Made by a program: the position numbers and the translations under genes
Assembly (NCBI GenBank): GCA_905216095.1
Contig: CAJMSQ010000004.1
Span: 1-64,000 of the forward strand
From: an uncultured bacterium
Lineage (GTDB): Bacteria; Bacteroidota; Bacteroidia; Bacteroidales; Bacteroidaceae
Direction: 5' to 3'
DNA length: 64,000 nucleotides
The notes under the pieces: generated by a model
The model's database searches: none
What the model was told of the DNA's origin: nothing
The model's input: only the letters and a program-made list of their open reading frames with translations
Part shown: positions 8,525-19,000 of the stretch, piece after piece
Layout: every line of letters begins with the position of its first letter
How positions within the stretch are numbered: position 1 is the first letter of the stretch

Positions 8525-10717
8525 TTATCGGATGAAGAGCAGTTCGCGGTATTTGGGCAGTGTCCACATCTCGTCCTCGACGATAAGTTCGAGCTTGTCG
8601 ATGTGGTAGCGGATGGCATCCAGGTAGGGGGCCACCTCGTCATGGTAGGCAATGGCCAGTTCGCGTATGTTTTCCGTCTTGTTCACGGCTTTGCGCTTTT
8701 CCACCATTTCTTCCACGTTTTCGGCGATGAAGCTTGTGTGCTTGTTAATTTTTTCGATGAGGTCGATGTTGTAGGCTGTCAGCTCCTTCACCTTTTCCGG
8801 TGCGGAGAAGGCCAGTTGTATTTTGTGCACATTGTCCACCAGTTCGCTCTGGTACTTGGTGGCGACGGGGATGATGTGGTTCATGCAGAGGTCGCCCAGC
8901 ACGCGGCTCTCAATCTGAATCTTCTTGTAATAGGTTTCCCATTTGATTTCGTTGCGTGCCTTCAGTTCGTGCCGGCGCATGACGTTCATGCTTTCGAACA
9001 TCCGCACGCTGCTGTCGTCGAGGTATCGGTCGAAGACGATGGGGCAGGAAGTCTCGCAGTCCAGTCCGCGGCGTTCCGCCTCCTGTTTCCATTCGTCGCT
9101 GTATCCGTTGCCGTCGAAGTGGATGGGCTTGCACTGCCGGATGTCTTCGCGCAGCACGTCGAGGATGGCGTTTACCTTTCCCTCGCCCTTTTCCATCAGT
9201 GCGTCCACCCTTGTTCTGAAGTCGGTGAGCGCTTCTGCCACGGCCGTGTTGAGTGCAATCATGGCGCTGGCGCAGTTGGCCGACGACCCGACGGCGCGGA
9301 ACTCGAAGCGGTTTCCGGTGAAGGCGAAAGGTGACGTGCGGTTGCGGTCCGTGTTGTCAATCATCAGTTCCGGAATCTGCGGGATGTCGAGCCGTATGCC
9401 GTGTTTGCCTTCCAGTGTGAAGAGTTCGTCTTTTGTGGATTGCTCCACCTTGTCCAGCAGTTCGCTGAGCTGGCTTCCGAGGAAGGATGATATGATGGCG
9501 GGCGGCGCCTCGTTGGCTCCGAGGCGGTGGGCGTTGGTCGCGCTCATGATGGAGGCTTTCAGCAGTCCGTCGTGGCGGTGTACGGCCACGAGTGTCTCTA
9601 CGACGAACGTGATGAAGCGCAGGTTGTCCTCGGGGGTCTTGCCCGGTGCGTGCAGCAACAGGCCCGTGTCGGTCGTGAGGCTCCAGTTGTTGTGTTTTCC
9701 GCTGCCGTTGATGCCGGCGAAAGGCTTTTCGTGGAGCAGACAACGGAACCCGTGTTTGCGGGCTATGTTCCTCATGAGCGACATGATGAGCATGTTATGG
9801 TCTACCGCGAGGTTGCATTCCTCGAAAATGGGTGCCAGTTCAAACTGGTTGGGCGCCACCTCGTTGTGGCGTGTCTTGCAGGGAATGCCCAGCTCGAGGG
9901 CCTGTATTTCGAGGTCGCGCATGAATTCGGCCACGCGCTCGGGAATGGCGCCGAAGTAGTGGTCGTCCATCTGTTGGTTCTTCGAAGACTCGTGTCCCAT
10001 CAGCGTACGTCCCGTCAGCAGCAGGTCCGGCCGTGCGGCATACAGTCCCTCGTCCACGAGGAAGTATTCCTGCTCCCATCCCAGGTTGGCCGTGACTTTC
10101 CTGACCTCGGGGTCGAAGTAGCGGGCCACAGCCGTGGCAGCCTTGTCCACTGCTGCGAGCGCCTTCTTCAGCGGGGCTTTGTAGTCGAGCGCCTCTCCGG
10201 TGTACGAGATGAAGACCGTCGGCACCATCAGCGTGTCGCCGATGATGAATACCGGCGATGCGGGGTCCCATGCCGAGTATCCGCGTGCCTCGAAGGTGGA
10301 GCGTATGCCGCCGTTGGGGAAGCTCGATGCGTCGGGTTCCTGCTGTACGAGTTCCTTGCCCGAGAAGTTCTCAATCATTCCTCCCTTGCCGTCGTGTTCC
10401 ACAAAGGCGTCGTGCTTTTCGGCCGTGCCTTCCGTCAGCGGCTGGAACCAGTGCGTGCAATGCGTCGCGCCCATGTCCATGGCCCAGCGCTTCATGCCTT
10501 GCGCCACTTCGTCGGCCACGCACATCGGCAGCGGCGTTCCGGTCTCGATGGCCTCGCGCAGCTTCTTGTATGTGGCCAGCGGGAGATACCTGAACATTTT
10601 CTCGCGGTTGAAGACATACTTCGCGTAATACTCCGAAGGCCTTTCGGCCGGGGCATTGACCGGTACGGGACGCTTCTTGAATGCTTCTTCGACTACTTTG
10701 AATCTTAAGTTGGACAT
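8525..10717 (-). CDS. glnN: Glutamine synthetase type III
   Basis: 730 residues, the size of the large GSIII class and far longer than GSI. It makes glutamine from glutamate, ammonia and ATP in the cytosol. The N-terminal MSNLRFKVVEEAFKKRPVPV is typical. THCTHWFQPLT, GGIRSTFEARGYSAWDP, NLGWEQEYFLVDE, and GINGSGKHNNWSLTTDTG with KHNEVAPNQFELAPIFEE-type motifs cover the GSIII catalytic core. A helical C-terminal domain follows. The gene stands alone with its own terminator. Upstream there is only a -7-like TAACTTTG (10821-10828) without a clear -33. Confidence 0.95.
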   Translation of the reverse strand: MSNLRFKVVEEAFKKRPVPVNAPAERPSEYYAKYVFNREKMFRYLPLATYKKLREAIETGTPLPMCVADEVAQGMKRWAMDMGATHCTHWFQPLTEGTAEKHDAFVEHDGKGGMIENFSGKELVQQEPDASSFPNGGIRSTFEARGYSAWDPASPVFIIGDTLMVPTVFISYTGEALDYKAPLKKALAAVDKAATAVARYFDPEVRKVTANLGWEQEYFLVDEGLYAARPDLLLTGRTLMGHESSKNQQMDDHYFGAIPERVAEFMRDLEIQALELGIPCKTRHNEVAPNQFELAPIFEECNLAVDHNMLIMSLMRNIARKHGFRCLLHEKPFAGINGSGKHNNWSLTTDTGLLLHAPGKTPEDNLRFITFVVETLVAVHRHDGLLKASIMSATNAHRLGANEAPPAIISSFLGSQLSELLDKVEQSTKDELFTLEGKHGIRLDIPQIPELMIDNTDRNRTSPFAFTGNRFEFRAVGSSANCASAMIALNTAVAEALTDFRTRVDALMEKGEGKVNAILDVLREDIRQCKPIHFDGNGYSDEWKQEAERRGLDCETSCPIVFDRYLDDSSVRMFESMNVMRRHELKARNEIKWETYYKKIQIESRVLGDLCMNHIIPVATKYQSELVDNVHKIQLAFSAPEKVKELTAYNIDLIEKINKHTSFIAENVEEMVEKRKAVNKTENIRELAIAYHDEVAPYLDAIRYHIDKLELIVEDEMWTLPKYRELLFIR

Positions 10718-11011
10718 AATGTATGGTGTATGTTTGTTTCTTGTGGGAAAAAATGTGCGTTCCGGCCGTCTGCTGCGTGCATGGCCGTGGCGGGTTGCGG
10801 CGCGTTGCCTTTTTGCGCTGCAAAGTTAGGGATTTTTTGAAAAATAATGCTACGAAGCGGTAAGTCTCTTTGCACGGCCGACAAATAAACTTCGGTTTGC
10901 TGTCCTTTTGTCATTTTTCTTGCGGCCGGTGACGGCTTCCGCAAGTGCCGGCGCGCGGGTTCCGCACCGTTCCCGCACGGTTCTTTTGCCCGGCGGCGTT
11001 CCGGTCGCTTC
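10718..11011. other. glnN upstream region
   Basis: Non-coding. On the minus strand TAACTTTG (10821-10828) is a possible -7 element for glnN, with no good TTTG at the expected distance. This would leave a leader of about 95 nt. Nothing else was recognised before repeat copy 2 begins. Confidence 0.35.
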
Positions 11012-11290
11012 CGACTTTAACATATTTAACCTCTGTTACCTTAATAAATGTAAACGGAATAGGGCTGCGCCCGCCCGGAAGGCATCTTTTTGCGTGCGGG
11101 CTACTTTCATTTTCACCTACAAGGCATGTAAAAATTTTTAGAAGCAGCCCGGATTTTCCTACATGCACATGTAAATGACGCTTGCAAGTGGCTTATTTAC
11201 ACAAAAAAGGCGGTCCGAAACCGCCTCTCCCTTTATCGCTGATGCAAAGATACAACATTTTCCGCCGAAAAGCAAGAAGTGTTAAAATCG
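11012..11290 (-). repeat. Intergenic repeat element copy 2 (subfamily A)
   Basis: 279 bp in the divergent gap between glnN and trpB. Ends are CGACTTTAACA and, on the opposite strand, CGATTTTAACA. The minus-strand promoter is CTTG (11273-11276), 20 bp, TATCTTTG (11245-11252). The terminator hairpin is at 11209-11225 with its T run at 11203-11208. The second hairpin (11170-11201) keeps the TGTAAAT/ATTTACA closing stem of copy 1, but its inner stem has a different sequence that still pairs. Confidence 0.87.
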
Positions 11291-11420
11291 CCGCCGGCCG
11301 TCGGGGACTCTCTCCATACCTATTTATATATAGGCGTCCGCGTGCATCGGCCTTTCAGCCGGCCGCGGAAGGCTGAAAGGTGATGTTTTTTAGAAAAAGG
11401 TAGAAAAATATGACCAAATG

Positions 11421-11452
11421 TTTGGTGGGTAAGATTTTTATCCATACTTTTG
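11421..11452 (+). promoter_or_regulatory. trpB promoter
   Basis: TTTG (11421-11424), a 20-bp spacer and TACTTTTG (11445-11452), matching the Bacteroidota consensus. Transcription should start near 11459, giving a leader of about 220 nt that contains the Trp leader peptide and the attenuator. Confidence 0.75.
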
Positions 11453-11480
11453 CCATGTAAACGGTAAAACAAGCTACAAA

Positions 11481-11540
11481 ATGATACTTTTACGGAATCG
11501 TGAATATTGGTGGCGCCGCTTTCAACCTCTCGGGTCGTGA
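11481..11540 (+). CDS. trp operon leader peptide
   Basis: A 19-residue open frame, MILLRNREYWWRRFQPLGS, with tandem Trp codons (TGG TGG at 11508-11513), placed about 20 nt after the predicted transcription start and about 50 nt before a strong terminator hairpin. This is the classic arrangement for ribosome-mediated attenuation: when charged tRNA-Trp is scarce, the ribosome stalls on the two Trp codons and the terminator does not form. Translation was not demonstrated; the call rests on position, the tandem Trp codons and the hairpin. Confidence 0.8.
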   Translation: MILLRNREYWWRRFQPLGS

Positions 11541-11589
11541 GCGACATTGCCGTTTTCGTATCGAAAGCCATAGTTAGATTATGATACTT

Positions 11590-11632
11590 CCGGCGGACTG
11601 TCAGACTTACGACAGCCCGCCGGAGCTTTTTC
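11590..11632 (+). terminator. trp attenuator hairpin
   Basis: Stem CCGGCGG (11590-11596) with CCGCCGG (11617-11623), extended by CTGTC/GACAG (11598-11602 with 11611-11615), followed by a T run. A competing pairing is possible between GACA..GCCG at about 11543-11552 and the left arm of this stem (11591-11602), which would serve as antiterminator. That alternative is inferred by eye. Confidence 0.75.
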
Positions 11633-11682
11633 GGGCGCGGACGGACGCCTTTCCATTGACAAATTATTAAAGACATACAGTT

Positions 11683-12885
11683 ATGAGCAAATTTGAAGTA
11701 AGCGAAGAAGGATTTTTCGGCCGTTACGGCGGAATGTTTGTACCCGAAGGGCTGCGTCCCTGCATTGTGGCCCTGCAGAAATGCTACCGTGAGGTCATCG
11801 GCAGCGAGGCTTTCCGGCGGGAGTACGATGAAATGTTGCGCGACTACGTGGGCCGGCCTTCGCCCCTCTATCTGTCGAAAGCCTTGAGCCGCGTGCATGG
11901 CTGCAAGATTTACCTGAAGCGCGAGGACCTCAACCATACCGGCGCGCACAAGATTAACAACGCCATCGGGCAGGCGTTGCTGGCCCGCCACATGGGCAAG
12001 CGGCGCATCATTGCCGAGACCGGCGCGGGACAGCATGGCGTGGCCGTGGCCACGGTGTGCGCGCTGATGCAGATGTCGTGCACGATATACATGGGTGCGG
12101 TCGATGTGGAGCGCCAGTTGCCCAATGTGAAGAAGATGAGGCTGCTGGGCGCAAAGGTGGTGCCCGTGGAGACCGGCAGCAAGACGCTCAAGGAAGCCTG
12201 CGACGAGGCGTTGCTCGAATGGAGTCGGCACCCCGAGGATACGTTCTACCTGTTGGGCTCGGCGGTCGGTCCGCATCCTTATCCCGACCTCGTGGCCCGG
12301 CTGCAGAGTGTCATCAGTGAGGAAATACGCAAACAGTTGCAGGAGAAGGAAGGCCGCCCCACGCCCGACTATCTCGTGGCCTGCATCGGCGGAGGCTCTA
12401 ATGCCGCCGGAACTTTCTTCCATTTCCTCGACGACGAGGACGTACGTCTGGTGCTGGCCGAGGCGGATGGCAAAGGCTCGGACACGGGCAAGACGGCCGC
12501 CACGCTCAACCTCGGAAGCGAAGGCGTGCTGCACGGATTCCGCTCCCTTGTCATACAGGACGAGAACGGGCAGGTCATCGAACCTTACTCCGTGTCGGCA
12601 GGACTGGACTATCCGGGCGTCGGTCCGCTCCACGCGCATCTGGTCCGTTCGGGCCGCGCCACGGCTTTGCCCGTCACCGACCGCGAGGCGCTGGACGCCG
12701 CCTACGAACTGACATGCCTGGACGGCATACTTCCGGCCCTCGAGTCGTCGCACGCGCTGGCGGCCCTGCACAAAATGAGCTTCAAGCCCGATGACGTGGT
12801 GGTGGTGACCCTCTCGGGCCGCGGCGACAAAGACCTGGCAACCTATCTGGATTATACGCCGACCCGGCTGATAACCCGCCCGTAA
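11683..12885 (+). CDS. trpB: Tryptophan synthase beta chain
   Basis: 400 residues, full TrpB length. It joins indole and serine to form tryptophan, using pyridoxal phosphate. The PLP lysine lies in the motif HTGAHKINNA. The sequences RIIAETGAGQHGVA, the glycine-rich phosphate loop GGGSNAAGTF and the C-terminal LSGRGDKDL are all present, so the protein looks active and of the usual TrpB1 class. No other trp gene is next to it: a terminator and an unrelated gene follow. In many Bacteroidales trpB opens a full trp operon, so an orphan trpB with its own attenuator is unusual and may point to indole salvage or a split operon. Confidence 0.95.
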   Translation: MSKFEVSEEGFFGRYGGMFVPEGLRPCIVALQKCYREVIGSEAFRREYDEMLRDYVGRPSPLYLSKALSRVHGCKIYLKREDLNHTGAHKINNAIGQALLARHMGKRRIIAETGAGQHGVAVATVCALMQMSCTIYMGAVDVERQLPNVKKMRLLGAKVVPVETGSKTLKEACDEALLEWSRHPEDTFYLLGSAVGPHPYPDLVARLQSVISEEIRKQLQEKEGRPTPDYLVACIGGGSNAAGTFFHFLDDEDVRLVLAEADGKGSDTGKTAATLNLGSEGVLHGFRSLVIQDENGQVIEPYSVSAGLDYPGVGPLHAHLVRSGRATALPVTDREALDAAYELTCLDGILPALESSHALAALHKMSFKPDDVVVVTLSGRGDKDLATYLDYTPTRLITRP

Positions 12886-12906
12886 AACGGTGTGGGGATA
12901 CGGATG

Positions 12907-12938
12907 CGGGAGGTCCGGGCGCCGGGCCTCCCGTCTTT
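12907..12938 (+). terminator. trpB terminator
   Basis: Stem CGGGAGGTCC with GGGCCTCCCG (one G-T pair) followed by TCTTT, 22 bases after the trpB stop. It supports trpB being a single-gene transcript. Confidence 0.7.
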
Positions 12939-13078
12939 GTCTCCGGGATGCGCGCCGGGCGGCCGCAGGCGGCTTCCGCTTCCCCTTTTCAGCCCGCTGC
13001 CCGTGCCGTGCCGGCATGTGCCGGTGTGAAAAATTGAAAAACTTGGTGCGGCGTGGGGGCTATCTCCCGAAAATAGAG

Positions 13079-13086
13079 TAACTTTG
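13079..13086 (+). promoter_or_regulatory. Possible -7 element for lnb
   Basis: TAACTTTG, 23 bases before the GTG start. No TTTG lies at the usual distance upstream, so this is a partial match only. Confidence 0.4.
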
Positions 13087-13109
13087 CTGCGCTAATTTGC
13101 ATACGAACA

Positions 13110-14354
13110 GTGAAAAGAGGCTTGTGGATAATTGTTTTGCTGTGCGCGTTGCTGCCGGCCGGACACCTGTCGGCCGTGCCGTGCCGTTCGGGCGATGCAA
13201 CCGCCGATTCGCTCGAAGTGAGCCTGCTGACTTGCTCTCCGGGCAAGGCCTCTTATGAACTTTACGGGCATACCGCGCTTCGCGTGCGGAACCTGCGCGA
13301 CGGTTCGGACTGGGTATTCAACTACGGGATGTTCGATTTTCACGCGCCTCACTTCGTATGGCGTTTCGTGCTGGGACAAACCGATTACTACCTGGGGGCC
13401 GTACCGTTCAAGCGCTTCATGCACTCGTACCTGCGACAGGGGCGTGGCATCGAGGCACAGGTGCTCGCGTTGCGGCCCGACGAGGCATTGCGCGTCTGGA
13501 CGGCGCTGGTCCGTACCGCCTCGCTGGAGGACTGGACCTACCGCTACAGTTTCCTCTACGACAACTGCACTACGCGCGCGGTGGACGTGGTGGAACGCGC
13601 ACTGGACGGGCGGGTGGAATGGCCTGCCGCGGATTCGACGCGGACTTTCCGTACCATCATCCACGAATTTTCGGCATCCGCCGTTCCGTGGAATAGTTTC
13701 GGGCAGGATTTGCTTCTCGGTGCTGAGGTCGATGCCCCGACGGGTGTGCGCGAACAGATGTTTTCACCGGTTTATGCCGCGCGCTTCTTCGACGGGGCTG
13801 TCGTGACAAGGACCGACGGAAGCCGCCGGTTGCTCGTTGCGCGCCGTTACGTGGTGATGCAGCCGGCATCTGTGCCGGTTTCTCCCTCGGGATTCGGCCC
13901 GATGCAGGCGGCTGTGCTCCTGCTGGGCCTGGCTGCCGGTGTCGCGGTATGGGAACAGCGGCGGCGGAAAGCCTGCCTGTGGTTCGATTACCCTTTCATG
14001 CTGCTCCTGGGCGGCGCGGGGTGCATCGTCAGCCTGCTTTTCTTCTGCTCGGAGCACCCGGCAGTGGACAGCAACCGCCTGATAGTGCTGCTCAACCCCC
14101 TGTGGCTGTTGTACATCCCGGTGAAATGGCGGCGTGAGCGCAGTGGCCGGCCCGACAGGCTCTATCATGCCGCGATGGCGGTGGCTCTGGCCGCTTACGG
14201 GCTGCTGGCCGCGGTGTCGCCGCAAAGATTTCCTGCCGCGCTGAATGCTTTGGCATTGTTATTGCTTGTAAGGACGGTAAACGTATGGTTGTTGTCGCGC
14301 CGGACGGAAAGGACGTACGCGACGCCGGCCGCCGATGACGAACCGACAGAATAA
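13110..14354 (+). CDS. lnb: Lipoprotein N-acyltransferase Lnb (DUF4105 family)
   Basis: 414 residues starting with GTG. An N-terminal signal or anchor helix is followed by the periplasmic DUF4105/Lnb domain, with the conserved His in YELYGHTALRV (His54) and the Cys in FLYDNCTTR (Cys153). These match the Cys/His pair proposed as catalytic in this family. The C-terminal 150 residues hold about four or five hydrophobic helices. Lnb proteins add the N-terminal acyl chain to lipoproteins in Bacteroidota lacking Lnt. The gene is followed closely by the phosphatase-like gene and secA, which fits export and envelope work. Function rests on my memory of the family assignment. Confidence 0.72.
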   Translation: MKRGLWIIVLLCALLPAGHLSAVPCRSGDATADSLEVSLLTCSPGKASYELYGHTALRVRNLRDGSDWVFNYGMFDFHAPHFVWRFVLGQTDYYLGAVPFKRFMHSYLRQGRGIEAQVLALRPDEALRVWTALVRTASLEDWTYRYSFLYDNCTTRAVDVVERALDGRVEWPAADSTRTFRTIIHEFSASAVPWNSFGQDLLLGAEVDAPTGVREQMFSPVYAARFFDGAVVTRTDGSRRLLVARRYVVMQPASVPVSPSGFGPMQAAVLLLGLAAGVAVWEQRRRKACLWFDYPFMLLLGGAGCIVSLLFFCSEHPAVDSNRLIVLLNPLWLLYIPVKWRRERSGRPDRLYHAAMAVALAAYGLLAAVSPQRFPAALNALALLLLVRTVNVWLLSRRTERTYATPAADDEPTE

Positions 14355-14377
14355 TAGAAACAATAAGACAAAAAGAC

Positions 14378-16024
14378 GTGTCTGTCCATAAAAAAGGAAA
14401 AAGAAGAACGAACGCGCCTTCGGGAAACGGAACGGTCGTGAGCCGCGGACTTTTGCTCTCGCTGCTCGTCGCCGTTTCGGCACTCTCGCCCTCCGACGTG
14501 CTTTCTGCCAACGCCGCCGGCGTTGGTGTGCCCAAATTGGTCGTCAATATCCTTATCGACCAGTTGCGTACGGACTACCTGGAGGCTTTCATGCCGCTTT
14601 ACGGCGATGAAGGCTTCAGGCGTCTGCTGCAGGAAGGGCGCGTATATTCGCAGGCCGAGTATCCCATGTCGCGGCCGGACTGCGCTTCGTCCGCGGCAAC
14701 CGTGGCTGCCGGTACGACACCGGCCGGTCACGGCATCATAGCCCGGCGCTGGTTGGACAGGAACACGCTGCGGCCGGCATTCTGCATCGCCGATGACCGC
14801 TTTCCGGGTACGGGAGGCAGCGGTGAGAAATATTCGCCCGTGAACTTAGGCGTTTCTACGCTGGGCGATGAACTCAAGGTGGCCAGTGAAGGAAAGGCGT
14901 TGGTCTATGCCGTTGCCCCGCAGGCCGAGTCTGCCATTCTGTCAGTGGGACATGCGGCCGACGGTGCCGTCTGGATTGACGACAAGACGGGACTTTGGAG
15001 TTCCACTTCCTATTATGGCGCGTTGCCGTCGTGGGCTGCCGTGCGCAACCAGTATGCCTCGGTGGACGCCCTGCTGAAGAATACGGTCTGGAAACCCTCT
15101 TCCGAACTTGTAGGCAACTTCAGCTATTTCCTGTCCGGCGGGATGAAGCAGCCTTTCTCCCACAAATACAAGGGCGACGGCCGCTTTGCCTCGTTCAAGA
15201 CCGGCGGACTGGTGAATGGCGAGGTGGCAGCCACCGCCACCGCCTGCATAGAAGGGACCATGATGGGCGCAGATGCCATTACCGACTATCTGGCCGTCAC
15301 GTTCTATGCCGGCAATCACGAGCACAAGCCGGTCAGCGAGGCCGCAATGGAGTTGCAAGACACCTATGTGCGTCTGGACCGCGCGCTGGCCGACGTCATC
15401 GCGGCCGTAGACCGCAAGGTGGGCGTGGCGAACGCCCTGTTTGTACTGACTTCGACGGGATATACCGACGAGGACGGTACGGATTTGTCGAAGTACCGCA
15501 TACCTACCGGCGTCTTCGACATGAAACGCTCGTCCGCACTCCTCAATATGTATCTCGTGGCCGTGTACGGGCAGGGACAATATGTAGAGGCATGTTACGG
15601 CACGCAGCTTTATCTTAACCATAAGTTGATTGAAAGCAAGGGGATGAACCTTGCCGAAGTCATGGAACGCTCGCAAGACCTGCTTTTGCAGCTTGAGGGC
15701 GTGAAGGACGTCTATACATCGCAACGCTTGTTGCAGGGGGCGTGGACACCGGGTATCAGCCGCATCCGCGGAGGCTACAATCCGCGTTTTTCGGGCGACA
15801 TCATGGTGGAAGTGGCTCCGGGATGGCATTATGTGAATGAGGACTGGCGCGAAAACCAACTGGTGCGTGAATCGTTTGTTCCCTATCCCGTCATATTTTT
15901 CGGTTTCAATATTCCTGCGGAAAGGCTCGGGGAAACCGTAACCGTAGACCGCATCGCTCCGACGCTGTCGAAAGCCATGCGTATCCGCGCGCCAAATGCG
16001 TGCAGCGCCGCGCCGCTTTTCTGA
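14378..16024 (+). CDS. Alkaline-phosphatase-like protein, probably inactive
   Basis: 548 residues from a GTG start, with a signal peptide near residues 20-45. The fold markers of the AlkP/nucleotide pyrophosphatase superfamily are present: [15 protein letters not shown] (Asp61 is the usual first metal ligand), TTPAGHGII, and the C-terminal [26 protein letters not shown]. Key residues seem lost. The DHG metal-binding motif expected after the LT strand is STG (residues 359-361). The late His before the final strand is replaced in [13 protein letters not shown]. The nucleophile loop is rearranged ([15 protein letters not shown]). It probably acts as a binding or structural pseudoenzyme in the periplasm. 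It sits between lnb and secA, all co-directional. Confidence 0.7.
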   Translation: MSVHKKGKRRTNAPSGNGTVVSRGLLLSLLVAVSALSPSDVLSANAAGVGVPKLVVNILIDQLRTDYLEAFMPLYGDEGFRRLLQEGRVYSQAEYPMSRPDCASSAATVAAGTTPAGHGIIARRWLDRNTLRPAFCIADDRFPGTGGSGEKYSPVNLGVSTLGDELKVASEGKALVYAVAPQAESAILSVGHAADGAVWIDDKTGLWSSTSYYGALPSWAAVRNQYASVDALLKNTVWKPSSELVGNFSYFLSGGMKQPFSHKYKGDGRFASFKTGGLVNGEVAATATACIEGTMMGADAITDYLAVTFYAGNHEHKPVSEAAMELQDTYVRLDRALADVIAAVDRKVGVANALFVLTSTGYTDEDGTDLSKYRIPTGVFDMKRSSALLNMYLVAVYGQGQYVEACYGTQLYLNHKLIESKGMNLAEVMERSQDLLLQLEGVKDVYTSQRLLQGAWTPGISRIRGGYNPRFSGDIMVEVAPGWHYVNEDWRENQLVRESFVPYPVIFFGFNIPAERLGETVTVDRIAPTLSKAMRIRAPNACSAAPLF

Positions 16025-16095
16025 AAGAGTCTTTTACGGGCGGGAATACAGCATGTGCCGCCTCTTTACATAATGATAAAAACAACAACAATATA

Positions 16096-19000
16096 ATGGA
16101 TATCAACAAAGTCTTAAGCAAACTTTTCGGCAACAAGTCTACCCGCGACATGAAGCTCATTCAGCCGCTCGTGGAAAAGGTGAAGGAAGTTTATCCCGCC
16201 ATTGCCGAACTCGATAACGACGCCCTGCGCGCCAAAACCAAGGAACTGCAGGCCACTGTGCAGCATTCGGCGGACGATTTGAAAGAGAAAATCGAAACGC
16301 TCAAAGGCAAAATCGAAGAAACCCCTATTGAAGACCGCGTTGTCATCTTCAATCAGATTGACAAGCTGGAGAAGGAAGTGCTCGAACGCTTCGAGGAGGC
16401 GCTCGTGGGTGTGCAGGCCGAAGCGTTTGCCATCGTGAAAGAAACCGCGCGCCGCTTTACGGAGAACGAGGAAATCGTGGTAACGGCGACTGACTTCGAC
16501 CGCGAACTGGCGGCCACGAAGGATTTTGTCACCATCGACGGGGACAAGGCCGTCTATCATAACCATTGGATAGCCGGAGGCAATGATATGAAGTGGAACA
16601 TGGTGCATTACGACGTCCAGCTCTTCGGCGGCGTGGTCCTGCATCAGGGAAAAATCGCCGAAATGGCTACGGGAGAGGGAAAAACCCTTGTGGCCACGTT
16701 GCCTGTCTTCCTCAACGCACTGACCGGAAACGGCGTGCACGTCGTTACCGTGAATGATTATCTGGCCAAGCGCGACTCCGAATGGATGGGCCCGCTCTAC
16801 ATGTTCCACGGCCTTAGCGTAGACTGCATCGACAAGCATCAGCCGAACTCCGAAGCCCGGCGCAAGGCTTACCAAGCCGACATAACGTTCGGTACAAACA
16901 ACGAGTTCGGCTTCGATTATCTGCGTGACAACATGGCAATGGCCCCCAAGGACCTCGTACAACGCAAACACAACTACGCGATTGTCGATGAAGTGGACTC
17001 CGTCCTTATCGACGACGCGCGTACGCCCCTTATCATCTCCGGTCCCGTGCCGAAAGGCGACGACCAGCTCTTTGAACAATATCAGCCGCTGGTGGAAAGG
17101 CTTGTCGAGGTGCAGCGTAAGCTGGCGACACAGTATCTTGCAGAAGCCAAGCAGCTGATTGCGAGCGACGACAAGAAGAAACAGGAGGAAGGATTCCTGC
17201 AGTTGTTCCGCAGTCACAAGGCATTGCCGAAGAACAACCCGCTCATCAAGTTCCTCTCGGAACAAGGCATAAAGTCGGGTATGCTCAAGACTGAGGCCAT
17301 CTACATGGAAAATAACAACCGCCGCATGCCCGAAGCCACCGACCCGTTGTACTTTGTCGTGGACGAGAAACTCCATTCGTGCGACCTGACCGACAAGGGA
17401 AACAAATGGTTGGCCGACCAAGTGCACGATGACACGCTTTTCGTGCTGCCCGACATCACGGGAGAACTTTCGGCCCTCGAGGCTGACGCCACGCTCACGG
17501 ACGAAGAGCGCCTGCACCGTAAGGACGAACTGCTGTCCGACTATGCCGTGAAGAGCGAGCGCGTACATACCATATTGCAGTTGCTCAAAGCCTACACCAT
17601 GTTCCGCATCAACGAAGAATATGTCGTCATGGACGGACAGGTGAAGATAGTGGACGAACAGACCGGCCGTATCATGGAAGGACGTCGCTGGAGTGACGGA
17701 CTCCACCAGGCCGTGGAGGCGAAAGAGCACGTCAAGGTCGAGGCCGCCACACAGACATTTGCGACCATCACCCTGCAGAACTACTTCCGCATGTACCATA
17801 AGTTAGCCGGTATGACCGGTACGGCCATTACCGAGGCAGGCGAGTTCTGGAACATCTACAAGCTCGATGTGGTCGAGATTCCTACCAACCGTCCCGTGCA
17901 GCGCGTCGATATGAACGACCGCGTCTATAAGACGAAGCGCGAGAAGTATGCTGCGGTTATCGAAGAGATAGAAAAGATGCGCATTGCCGGCCGTCCCGTG
18001 CTCGTAGGTACTACCAGCGTAGATGTTTCCGAGCTGTTAAGCCGTATGCTCGACCTGCGTCACATCCCCCATCAGGTGCTTAATGCCAAGTTACACCAGA
18101 AGGAGGCCGACATCGTTGCCCTGGCCGGACAGAGCAAGCCCGGCCGCGTCACGATTACCGACGAGGAAGGCAACAAACACGAGGAGGAACGTCTGCTCGG
18201 TGCGGTGACCATTGCCACCAACATGGCCGGCCGTGGTACCGACATCAAGTTGTCCGACGACGTGAAAGCCGCAGGCGGTCTGGCCATCATAGGCACGGAG
18301 CGTCACGAAAGCCGTCGTGTGGACCGTCAGCTGCGTGGTCGTTCCGGCCGTCAGGGAGACCCCGGTTCGAGTGTCTTCTTTGTTTCGCTCGAAGACAATC
18401 TTATGCGTCTCTTCGCCAGTGAGCGCATTGCGCGTGTCATGGACCGTTTAGGTTTCAAGGACGGTGAGATGATCGAGGCCAAGATGATTAACAACAGTAT
18501 AGAGCGTGCGCAGAAGAAGGTCGAGGAAAACAACTTCGGCATCCGCAAACGCCTGCTCGAATACGATGATGTAATGAACAAGCAGCGTACGGTCATTTAC
18601 GAGAAACGCCGTCATGCCCTCATGGGAGAGCGCATCGGCATGGACATTTCCAACATGATATGGGATCGTGTGCTCAACATCATCGACAACAACGACTATA
18701 AAGGCGCGCGCGACCAGTTCATTGAAATCATGGCCATGGAGATTCCGTTCACGGAAGAAGAGTTCGTCGGCACCAAGCGCGATGCGCTTTACGAAAAAGC
18801 CTTCCAGGCCGCGATGGAGAACTTCCGCCGCAAGACCGACCGCCTGGCCGAAGTTGCCATGCCCGTCATCACGAAGGTTTATGAGGAACAAGGACAGATA
18901 TACGAGAACATCCTCGTGCCCATCAGCGACGGACGTCTGGTCTACAATATACGTACCAACCTCAAGGAAGCCTACGAAAGCGGCAGCAAGGCCGTTGTGC

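Noticed and set aside
11320-13017. 565-codon frame on the minus strand
   Set aside because: Antisense to trpB and its leader; composition is that of a high-G+C shadow frame.
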